Assembly (NCBI GenBank): GCA_028752905.1
Contig: JAQNBH010000005.1
Coordinates: forward strand, 5,692,502 to 5,756,501
Reading direction: 5' to 3'
From: Cladorhizidae sp. MBARI D1340-BT2
Taxonomy: Eukaryota > Porifera > Demospongiae > Poecilosclerida > Cladorhizidae
Length of the DNA stretch: 64,000 bases
Position numbers and translations under genes: made by a program. Below are positions 1 to 12,000 of this stretch, piece after piece; positions within the stretch are counted from its first letter, which is position 1, and every line of letters begins with the position of its first letter. The notes under the pieces are model-generated. The model was not told where the DNA came from and ran no database searches. It saw only the letters and a list, made by a program, of their open reading frames with translations.

Positions 1-72
1 GTGTGGTTTTGTTTGTCCTACAGGTCATGCTCAACCTGTCATTTGGTTTTGTTTGTCCTACAGGTCATGCTC
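1..72 (+). repeat. Duplicated 3' splice site (39-bp direct repeat)
   Basis: The segment TTTGTCCTACAGGTCATGCT occurs twice, 39 bp apart, so two identical pyrimidine-tract/AG acceptors sit in front of the first visible WD40 exon. The second (AG at 62-63) continues into the open coding frame. Use of the first would add 39 nt, a multiple of three. Confidence 0.7.
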
Positions 73-3000
73 ATGTTGCAACTCGCTCTTCCCAAAGACA
101 TCCGTCCATACTCTCTGATAACAGCGAATACTGCAGCTGCTTCCCAAATGATAACGTCTATTGCCTTTAATAACATGGACACGGTCATAACTGGATCTAG
201 GGATTGCCGGGTGAGTCTAAATAATATGGTGGCTGTCACTGTCTAGCAGAGGTCTGGGCCTTGGGAGGGTTCTGGCGCTGGTGTTTTCACCAATGGCTAT
301 ATAAGGTTCATGGAACTATACGTCATGAAGGCCAAATTGAGTGTACATCATTGAAGTGGGTGTGGTCATCACATGTGCCATTTGAGGAGGTGCTCTGTGG
401 GTGTGGTCATCAATGTATGCCACTTGCAAAGCCTTCTGTGGGTGTGGTCAACATGTGCGTCACTTGATGAGGCCTTCTGCGGGTGGGTGTGGTCATCAGT
501 GTGTGTCTCTCTTGAGGTTTTCTTGGTGGATATAAGCACAGGCCCTCGTCTCCCTCAGCTCTGTCTACTGATATATGCACAGGCCCTCATCTCCCTCAGC
601 TCTGTCTGCTGATATACGCACAGGCCCTCGTCTCCCTCAGCTCTGTCTGCTGATATATGCACAGGCCCTCGTCTCCCTCAGCTCTGTCTGCTGATATACG
701 CACAGGCCCTCGTCTCCCTCAGCTGATATATGCACAGGCCCTCGTCTCCCTCAGCTCTGTCTGCTGATATACATATGCACAGGCCCTCGTCTCCCTCACT
801 CTGTCTGCTGATATATGCACAGGCCCTCGTCTCCCTCAGCTCTGTCTGCTGATATATGCACAGGCCCTCGTCTCCCTCAGCTCTGTCTGCTGATATATGC
901 ACAGGCCCTCGTCTCCCTCAGCTCTGTCTGCTGATATATGCACAGGCCCTCATCTCCCTCAGCTGATATACACACAGGCCCTCGTCTCCCTCAGCTCTGT
1001 CTGCTGATATATGCACAGGCCCTCGTCTCCCTCAGCTCTGTCTGCTGATATATGCACAGGCCCTCGTCTCCCTCAGCTCTGTCTACTGATATACGCACAG
1101 GCCCTCGTCTCCCTCAGCTCTGTCTGCCGATGCTGTCAATTGACAGGGTCCACAATCAATTACATAGATTAAAATTTTGCATGGGTGGTGAGGGGTTGGG
1201 GGGTAGGGAGGGAATTGGGACTAAATCTCATGCATTAGAAATGTCAAGAGCCTCAAGTGTTGAAGCAAAGCTATTAACCCCTCAAGTGTTGCAGTAAAGC
1301 TATTAACCCCTTGAGTATTACATCAAAGCTATTAACCCCTCGAGTATTGTAGCAAAGCTATTAACCCCTCGAGTATTACAGCAAATCTTTTAACCCCTCG
1401 AGTATTTCAGCAAAGCTATTGACCCCTCGAGTATTGCAGCAAAGCTATTAACCCCTTGAGTATTACATCAAAGCTATTAACCCCTCGAGTATTGTAGCAA
1501 AGCTATTAACCCCTCGAGTATTGCAGCAAAGCTTTTAACCCCTCGAGTATTGCAGCAAAGCTTTTAACCCCTCGAGTATTGCATTGCAGCAAAGCTATTA
1601 ACCCCTCGAGTATTTCAGCAAAGCTATTGACCCCTCGACTATTGCAGCAAAGCTATTAACCCCTCGAGTATTGCAGCAAAGCTATTAACCCCTCGAGTAT
1701 TGCAGCAAAGCTATTAACCCCTCGAGTATTTCAGCAAAGCTATTGACCCCTCGAGTATTTCAGCAAAGCTATTGACCCCTCGAGTATTACATCAAAGCTA
1801 TTGACCCCTCGAGTATTTCAGCAAAGCTATTGACCCCTCGAGTATTACAGAAAAGCTATTAACCCCTCGAGTATTGCAGCAAAGCTATTAACCCCTCGAG
1901 TATTTCAGCAAAGCTATTGACCCCTCGAGTATTTCAGCAAAGCTATTGACCCCTCGAGTATTACATCAAAGCTATTGACCCCTCGAGTATTGCATTGCAG
2001 CAAAGCTATTAACCCCTCGAGTATTTCAGCAAAGCTATTGACCCCTCGAGTATTGCAGCAAAGCTATTAACCCCTCGATATTGCAGCAAAGCTATTGACC
2101 CCTCGAGTATTTCAGCAAAGCTATTGACCCCTCGAGTATTTCAGCAAAGCTATTGACCCTCGAGTATTGCAGCAAAGCTATTGACCCCTCGAGTATTACA
2201 TCAAAGCTATTGACCCCTCAAGTATTTCAGCAAAGCTATTGACCCCTCGAGTATTACAGAAAAGCTATTAACCCCTCGAGTATTGCAGCAAAGCTATTAA
2301 CCCCTCGAGTATTTCAGCAAAGCTATTGACCCCTCGAGTATTTCAGCAAAGCTTTTAACCCCTCGAGTATTTCAGCAAAGCTATTGACCCCTCGAGTATT
2401 TCAGCAAAGCTATTGACCCCTCGAGTATTACAGAAAAGCTATTAATCCCTCGAGTATTGCAGCAAAGCTTTTAACCCTCGAGTATTGCATTGCAGCAAAG
2501 CTATTAACCCCTCGAGTATTGTAGCAAAGCTATTAACCCCTCGAGTATTACAGCAAAGCTATTAACCCCTCGAGTATTTCAGCAAAGCTTTTAACCCCTC
2601 GAGTATTTCAGCAAAGCTATTAACCCCTCGAGTATTGCAGCAAAGCTTTTAACCCTCGAGTATTACAGCAAAGCTATTAACCCCTCGAGTATTGTAGCAA
2701 AGCTTTTAACCTCTCTAGCATTGCAGAAAAGTTGTAGCGCTCTTAACCAATTAACCGCATCCTATTATAATGTGTGGGGCGGAGTTAATTCCAAGTGACC
2801 ACCTCATTCAGTATGAGAGAGAAAAAAGTGCCTGAAGTTTGGACTAGAGTTTCGAAGAGCTTCACTATCACCTGCACTAAGGCAAAGCAGTGTCTTGGCT
2901 ACCAGATTATGAAAACAATCTCGTCTGCCACGCTTGTTTGGAGTTCGTGCTTCTCGATCTCAAAGGCTACCTTCGATGTTTAGGCAATGTTAGCTAATGA

Positions 3001-6000
3001 TTGGCTTTCGAGACACTCCTTGTCTTATAGAAACATGCGGAGATGGAGTGTAGAAGCTTTATCTTTATCTGTATGTATATCAGCTCCTAGACGATGGACG
3101 ACACCAAGCGCTAGTAAGAAAATCCAACTAGAATTTTGTATGCAAATAATTTTCAATGTGTAGCTAGCTAGCTTATCTTGTTAGATGGAGCTATAGGGCT
3201 GAGGCATGCTAGTAATGGATTCCAATAAGCAGCGCCCTCTTCTCTAGAAGTGCAATGCTGCCATTTAAAACCAACTAGCTATTCTTCTAGCGGACCTGTC
3301 TTCACTAAAACACCAATTGACATCAACCACCATTCAAAACTCACACATGGCCATTGGCGTCTATCGCAATTAATTGGTTAAAGAATGATATCAATAGTGA
3401 GTGCTAATTTTTGTTCTTTTGGAACTCATCTTGGATATGGAGGTCTTTAAAATATTTTGGCTGCCATAAATCATCCATTTTTGCCATAGTTTAATTTTGC
3501 CATTTGGACTAAGACATTCCTTCAACAACAAAGCTTCCCATGTAATTCATATTGGCCCTAAATGCGGCGAAATAGGCGAAAATTAATAGCAGCGAAATTG
3601 GTGAAAATTAATAGCAGACGAAAATTATAGCAAGGGAAAATATGTTTGTTTATAGTACTTTAGAAATTATCAAAGGGCATCCGTAATACAAAGGGCAACT
3701 TGTTAAATATATCACTACCACCTAATGAATAATGAATGTATCATCATCATATCACACCACACTTCATTGTGTGCAATAGATGAATGTAGTGGGTTGCTTT
3801 ATAGCAAAAAAAAAAAATATCACTAGTGCTAATTCTCCAGATAAAGGATGTCCCAGCCTGTTATGTTACATACTGTTAAATTAAATTCCAGGTTTTGTTA
3901 CTATTAAATTAAGGCTGTCTCTATAAAACTCAAGCATTATTCAGGTTATGTTTGCTAGTTAATTAAGGACGTCCCTATAATGTCAGCCTCATTAAAGTGT
4001 CTGCTCCATGCTGGAGAAATTATTAATTAATGACCTGTAACTCTTTTTCAGGTCAAGCTTTTCAGTGCTACGGATCTCTCAGAAACCAACTGTTTGAAGC
4101 TCCCCGATACTGTCCTCAATGTGACCGCGTATGGTGGCAATCACCTGGTCCTGGGCTCTACCTCAACCCAGCTGATCGACATCGAGTCCCTTGAGAAGAG
4201 ATGTATTATTGCCGACAATCTTGAGGAGGATGAGAACCTGCTCGACCCTCCTCTCCACCTGGCTCAGTTTGGACCCAAGGGGCAGATTGTGACAGCCTCA
4301 GTGGAGGACCACACCGTCAAACTATGGCCCCAAATCCCACACTCGTCCAGTCACGACCCCGAGTACAGGATATATGTGGGCGGTGCAGACAGCGCTGGGT
4401 GTGTCTACAGGTATGAATGTGGCGACTGTGAATGTTTTTATTTCATTTCGCAGAGCTCGAATTAAAGACTCCGGGCATAATTTAATTTTTGCGGTTTTTT
4501 AAATATTTCACCTCAACCCTGATAATCAAGACAAACAGATCTTGCTAAAGCTGGTGGGTGTGGCTAGACTGATTGCTGCTGGCTAGTGTGTTCTAGCTTG
4601 TACGCATGCATCCTTGAAATTTAAATAACTTTTTTTCGTATTTTCCCCCTGTCTTCATGACAAAATATTTGGTATATACTGAAAAATTTATGCACTGCAT
4701 AGGGTTACCTTACTTGAGGTCTGGGTGCGGGCTGCTCAACTAGAATGCGCGCGCTGCATGGAGTTTACCTTACCTGATGGTCGAGGTGCCCGAGCTCAGT
4801 GGTACATAAGAACTTTGAAAAGCTGAACTAACAAAGAAGCATATGGGACGTCAAATGATTCTTAGTCTGTCCTGCTTCTTAGTGAGGGAGAGGTTGACCT
4901 GGCCTGCTGGAGGGAGGGAGAGGTTGACCTGCTAGATAGGGAGTGAGAGGTTGGCCTGGCCTGCTAGATAGTGAGTGAGAGGTTGACCTGGCCTGCTAGA
5001 TAGGGAGTGAGAGGTTGACCTGACCTGCTAGATAGGGAGTGAGAGTTTGACCTGACCTGCTAGATAGGGAGTGAGAGGTTGACCTGCTAGATAGGGAGTG
5101 AGAGGTTGGCCTGGCCTGCTAGATAGTGAGTGAGAGGTTGGCCTGGCCTGCTAGATAGTGAGTGAGAGGTTGACCTGGCCTGCTAGATAGGGAGTGAGAG
5201 GTTGACCTGCCCTGCTAGATAGGGAGTGAGAGGTTGACCTGCTAGATAGGGAGGGAGAGGTTGACCTGACCTGCTGGATAGGGAGCGAGAGGTTGACCTG
5301 GCCTGTTGGATAAGGAGTGAGAGGTTGACCTGACCTGCTAGATAGGGAGTGAGAGGTTGACCTGACCTGCTGGATAGGGAGCGAGAGGTTGACCTGACCT
5401 GCTAGATAGGGAGTTAGAGGTTGACCTGACCTGCTAGTTAGGGAGCGAGAGGTTACTTCTCAGCTAAGTGGAATATTAAATATTAAAGCATTGTTTGTTT
5501 TGTTTTTGAAAATAGATGGCACTAGAGATTATATATACAATAATATTATATGTACAGTATACAAATATATATATATATATATGTATACGTATCTGTTTAC
5601 TTAAAGTTAACTTGATTGCCATGCCGAGGGCAAGGTATTATTTTCAATCGCTCCCTTTGCAATGGCTGGTGGGAATCAACCGGGGGCTTCTGCTGCTGGC
5701 TATGGAGCTCACAAATAATCAGTTCTTGTTATAAAGTGTTCTTAGATAAACTCCTCCCCCGGTTTTCCTGCCTCGGCTACATACCTGTCTCACTTCTACT
5801 TCCAACTCATGTTTGTGGCAACACTAACCCACTAATCCTGTTGTTATGGTTACAGCTTCTGCAACAAAGAACAACATCTCATCACATTCAGTAGTCACAT
5901 GTTTTCTCTGGGCAGGAACTTGAACAGGAAGATGAAACATGTCAACATTCTTAGTGCTCTCTTCCCTTTCTCTCTGCCCCTCCTCCCCCCTCCTGTCTTC

Positions 6001-9000
6001 ATTGTCCAGTGATTAGCCCACGCCCCTGACCATCGCTTTATATTTTAATAGGTTTTCCCAATCAAAAGATTTCCACTTCCTAACTCTCCTCTGCTTGGGC
6101 CTCATGTTGCGCAAAAGACACCCAGGTGGTCTCTGTGGAATTTAGAAGCTGCCACGTCAGCTGGAAGGGTTGGATCTTTTAAAAGGGTTTGGTCTAATCA
6201 TAAGCAAATGTTGGCTCCTCCTACCAGGACGAGCCGTGTGCTCTCAACACATTTTTTGTTGCCTGTTAGTGAACCATGTGCTCTCAACACCTTGTTGTTG
6301 CCTGTGTCATCTCGACACCTTTTTTGTTGCCTGTTAGTGAGCTGTGTGCTCTCAACACCTTTTTTCCTGTTTAGTGAGCTCTGTGCTCTCAACACCTTTT
6401 TTGTTGCCTGTTAGTGAGCTGTGTGCTCTCAACTCCTTTTTGGTTGCCTGTTAGTGAGCCGTGTGCTCTCAACACCTTTTTGTTGCCTGTTAGTGAGCCG
6501 TGTGCTCTCAACACCTTTTTGTTGCCTGTAAAGTGAGCCGTGTGCTCTCAACTTCTTTTTTATTGCCTGTTAGTGAGCCGTGTGCTCTCAACACCTTTTT
6601 GTTGCCTGTTAGTGAGCCGTGTGCTCTCAACACCTTTTTGTTGCCTGTTAGTGAGCCGTGTGCTCTCAACACCTTTTTTGTTGCCTGTTAGTAAGCCGTG
6701 TGCTCTCCAACACCTTTTTTGTTGCCTGTTAGTGAGCCGTGCGCTCTGGACACCTTTTTGTAGCCTGTTAGTGAGCCATGTGCCTTTTTGTTGCCTGTGT
6801 CGTTTTTTGTTGCCTGTTAGTGAGCTGTGTGCTCTCAACACCTTTTTGGTTGCCTGTTAGTGAGCCGTGTGCTCTCAACACCTTTTTTGTTGCCTGTTAG
6901 TGAGCCGTGTGTTCTCAACTCCTTTTTTGTTGCCTGTTGGTGCGCTGTGTGCTCTCAACACCTTTTTTGTTGCCTGTTAGTGAGCCGTGTGCTCTCAACT
7001 CCTTTTTTGTTGCCTGTTAGTGAGCTGTGTGCTATCAACTCCTTTTTTGTTGCCTGTTAGTGAGCTGTGTGCTCTCAACACCTTTTTTGTTGCCTGTTAG
7101 TGAGCCGTGTGCTCTCAACTCCTTTTTTGTTGCCTGTTAGTGAGCTGTGTGCTATCAACTCCTTTTTTGTTGCCTGTTAGTGAGCTGTGTGCTCTCTACA
7201 CCTTTTTTGTTGCCTGTTAGTGAGCCATGTGCTCTCAACACCTTTTTGGTTGCCTGTTAGTGAGCTAGGGCTATTTATGTTCCACACTTATCCTAAAATG
7301 TTATTATTATTCTTGATAGCACCCACCTCCTATTTTGCCAATGTTCAGCCACTACTGCCTACGGTCCAGTAAATGTGGTAGCAGTGAGTGTGGTGCATCC
7401 ACCCATCGGTAGCAGTGAGTGTGATGCATCCACCCATCCTTGTGTCGGCTGTGGAAGTACAATGTTAATTACTGTACAACAAAAACATTCGTAGAGCTCC
7501 TCCCCCACCTTTGTGCCGTAGTTACTGGTCCAGTTTAGAAGTGAGGTGGGTGGACAGGATATTGCTGAGTCGGCATGAGCACAAACTACGATTGCCTATA
7601 TCAGAGCCACCTTCTCACAGACAGACCTCCAGCCTAATGGACTAGCTAGCTAAATAACTTGAGGTAGCATGAGAAACAACTTCTTATGGTCTTTTGCTGT
7701 GGGATAGAGGCTCTGAAGTGGACATTTTACAATTGGTTTAGTATGCTGTATACACTGATGGACCACTTGACTACTTGACGTTGCTTCATGCATGTGTGGT
7801 GCGGGACAAAGAGGCTGCTGACTTGCCATGAATGAAGTGTGGAACTGGCCAAGTACGTGAGTCTGGCCCTTAGCCACTTCATTCCACCACTGGCATTGAT
7901 ACCCTGCGGCCATTGGCCCTAGTCAAGATTTTCCTGTGCCGAAGGACAGGCCCTAATCAAGGTTTTCCTGTGCCGAAGACAGGCCCTAATCAAGGTTTCC
8001 TTCAGGCCCTAGTCAAGGTTTTCCTGTGCCGAAGACAGGCCCTAATCAAGGTTTCCTCAGGCCCTAGTCAAGGTTTTCCTGTGCCGAAGGACAGGCCCTA
8101 ATCAAGGTTTCCTTCAGGCCCTAGTCAAGGTTTTCCTGTGCCGAAGGACAGGCCCTAATCAAAGTTTCCTCAGGCCCTAGTCAAGGTTTTCCTGTGCCGA
8201 AGGACAGGCCCTAATCAAGGTTTCCTCAGGCCCTAGTCAAGGTTTTCCTGTGCCGAAGGACAGGCCCTAATCAAGGTTTCCTTCAGGCCCTAGTCAAGGT
8301 TTTCCTGTGCCGAAGGACAGGCCCTAATCAAGGTTTCCTTCAGGCCCTAGTCAAGGTTTTCCTGTGCCGAAGGACAGGCCCTAATCAAGGTTTCCTTCAG
8401 GCCCTAGTCAAGGTTTTCCTGTGCCGAAGGACAGGCCCTAATCAAGGTTTCCTCAGGCCCTAGTCAAGGTTTTCCTGTGCCGAAGGACAGGCCCTAATCA
8501 AGGTTTCGTCAGGCCCTAGTCAAGGTTTTCCTGTGCCGAAGGACAGGCCCTAATCAAGGTTTCCTTGGGCCCTAGTCAAGGTTTTCCTGTGCCGAAGACA
8601 GGCCCTAATCAAGGTTTCCTCAGGCCCTAGTCAAGGTTTTCCTGTGCCGAAGACAGGCCCTAATCAAGGTTTCCTTCAGGCCCTAGTCAAGGTTTTCCTG
8701 TGCCGAAGGACAGGCCCTAATCAAGGTTTCCTTCAGGCCCTAGTCAAGGTTTTCCTGTGCCGAAGGACAGGCCCTAATCAAGGTTTCCTTCAGGCCCTAG
8801 TCAAGGTTTTCCTGTGCCGAAGGACAGGCCCTAATCAAGGTTTCCTTCAGGCCCTAGTCAAGGTTTTCCTGTGCCGAAGGACAGGCCCTAATCAAGGTTT
8901 CCTTCAGGCCCTAGTCAAGGTTTTCCTGTGCCGAAGGACAGGCCCTAATCAAGGTTTCCTTCAGGCCCTAGTCAAGGTTTTCCTGTGCCGAAGGACAGGC

Positions 9001-12000
9001 CCTAATCAAGGTTTCCTCGGGCCCTAGTCAAGGTTTTCCTGTGCCGAAGGACAGGCCCTAATCAAGGTTTCGTCGGGCCCTAATCAAGGTTTTCCTGTGC
9101 CGAAGGACAGGCCCTAATCAAGGTTTCCTTGGGCCCTAGTCAAGGTTTTCCTGTGCCGAAGGACAGGCCCTAATCAAGGTTTCCTTCAGGCCCTAGTCAA
9201 GGTTTTCCTGTGCCGAAGACAGGCCCTAATCAAGGTTTCCTCAGGCCCCAGTCAAGGTTTTCCTGTGCCGAAGGACAGGCCCTAATCAAGGTTTCCTCGG
9301 GCCCTAGTCAAGGTTTTCCTGTGCCGAAGGACAGGCCCTAATCAAGGTTTCCTTCAGGCCCTAGTCAAGGTTTTCCTGTGCCGAAGGACAGGCCCTAATC
9401 AAGGTTTCCTCAGGCCCTAGTCAAGGTTTTCCTGTGCCGTAGGACAGCCCTAGTCAAGGTTTTCTTGTGCCATAGGACAGCCCTAGTCAAGGTTTCCTGT
9501 GCCATAGGATATTACAAGAGCTAGACAGTATTCAGTAATATGGACACTAATACCTCCTGCAGCAGCTAGAAGCAGAACATCTTAAGAGCCAAGCACTGAA
9601 CCTTTACTTCAGTTTACTACCAGAACTTGTGACCGACAGAAAATGGCTTAAAAAAACTCTAGATTATCACTCTCCCATAGATATGCACTTAATGTTGAGG
9701 TAAAATAAATTGAAGAGAAGAAGACATCTTGGTCTAGCTCTGTCTTCTTCAACAATTACAGCTGATATATTGACCACTTCAGCCGCACCACTGTTGGTAT
9801 GTATGCATGCATTTCCTCTGTCAACTCTGCTGTCCAACTAAGGTGGATGGAATCAGGTAGCAAGACAGTCTTGAACGTCAAACCAGTCACTGGTCTGGTA
9901 TTTCAGTACAGATGAGCTACAGTGCATCTTCAGTAGTAGCTGAGCTGCGGTGCATCTTCATACTAGTAGCTGAGCTACAGTGCATCTTCATACTAGTAGC
10001 TGAGCTACAGTGCATCTTCATACTAGTAGCCGAGCTGCAGTGCATCTTCATACTAGTAGCTGAGCTACAGTGCATCTTCATACTAGTAGCTGAGCTACAG
10101 TGCATCTTCAGTAGTAGCTGAGCTACAGTGCATCTTCAGTAGTAGCTGAGCTGCAGTGCATCTTCAGTAGTAGCTGAGCTACAGTGCATCTTCATACTAG
10201 TAGCTGAGCTACAGTGCATCTTCATACTAGTAGCTGAGCTACAGTGCATCTTCATACTAGTAGCTGAGCTTCAGTGCATCTTCATACTAGTAGCTGAGCT
10301 ACAGTGCATCTTCATACTAGTAGCTGAGCTACAGTGCATCTTCATACTAGTAGCTGAGCTACAGTGCATCTTCATACTAGTAGCTGAGCTACAGTGTATC
10401 TTCATACTAGTAGCTGAGCTGCAGTGCATCTTCATAATAGTAGCTGAGCTGCAGTGCATCTTCATACTAGTAGCTGAGCTGCAGTGCATCTTCATACTAG
10501 TAGCTGAGCTGCAGTGCATCTTCATACTAGTAGCTGAGCTGCAGTGCATCTTCATACTAGTAGCTGAGCTACAGTGCATCTTCAGTAGTAACTGAGCTAC
10601 AGTGCATCTTCATACTAGTAGCTGAGCTACAGTGCATCTTCATACTAGTAGCTGAGCTACAGTGCATCTTCATACTAGTAGCTGAGCTACAGTGCATCTT
10701 CATACTAGTAGCTGAGCTACAGTGCATCTTCATACTAGTAGCCGAGCTGCAGTGCATCTTCATACTAGTAGCTGAGCTGCAGTGCATCTTCACAGAAGCA
10801 AACAGCATCATTAGAGGTAAGCACCTCATCAAAACCATAACTAGATGTAGATCATTTTCAAGATGGATGAAGGAGACTACAAGAATGACCTTCTCCTGCC
10901 AAGTAGGACTAAGACGCCCTAGGTTCCTACCCACCGGCCATTAATGCAAAGAGAGCAAATGTCAAAGTATCTCTCGCCCCTGCCAGCAAAACTGTCATGA
11001 TTTAAACTCTCTATTAGTGTGCACCCATGCCACTCACAAACACACCGGCACCTGCCTCTCCAAACAACTCCATGACAATAGAGACACTGCAGTGTTCCTA
11101 ACTAAACTGTTATGACAATAGAGCCCTGCAGAGTGTTCCTAACTAAACTGTTTGGAACAATTTGTTTTTGTTGAGATATGTTATACAAATTTTGCTACTA
11201 CTTTCAATTTCAGTCTCTCAGTGTCACCTGATCCCAACAGCCCATGGCTGGCAGTAGGCTTGCAACCGGGACAGATACTCAAACCAGACGGATTCAAACT
11301 CGTCTACTGCTACGACTGGGACTCCAGAAAACTTCATCACATATTTGACGGAGGTATTGACGAAGACCTTGTCATTATTCATGCATACACCCACTGTGGA
11401 CAGTATCTCATGGTGTCATGTGATCAACATGTGACTTTGTCCATGTCAATAGGTGATGGTGGTTTAGGTATCGGAGTGTCCACAGAGTTTTCTCCGGATG
11501 GAAAGTAAGTTGAGCCTTTCCTAACGTGAATGTTGTCATGTTTTGTCTGTTGGATCACACAGGCAGCTGGCTATTGGATGTTCAGAACACCTGTGTGTCT
11601 GGGAAACAAGGACTGGAGATTTGCTACAGAAGTACACCATCGCTAACCAGGCAACAATAAACTGTCTCTGCTACTCTCCAGATGGTACCCACCTAGCAGT
11701 TGGACTCAATTCTGGTCAAGTGCAAGTATTCCGGATCATATGCAGCATGTCGATCTTCTTCCTCCCTGCCACATCCGTAAGAATAATTTAGAGTGCAGCT
11801 CTTCCTAACATGTGTGAATGGTTGCCTCTCTCTTTCTTTGCAGTGCCCTTCACCTGTAACTGCATTATCATTTTCAAACTGTGGGAAGAGATTTGCAAGT
11901 GGCTATAAAAATGGAACTTTGCGGCTCTGGGAAGGTATAAATACTACACCAAATTCTGATATTTCTGTTTGGTTATGAAAACACACCAATAATGACTACA

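Noticed and set aside
8644..9027. 127-codon frame with 19-residue repeats
   Set aside because: Read-through of the 57-bp array within a WD40 intron.
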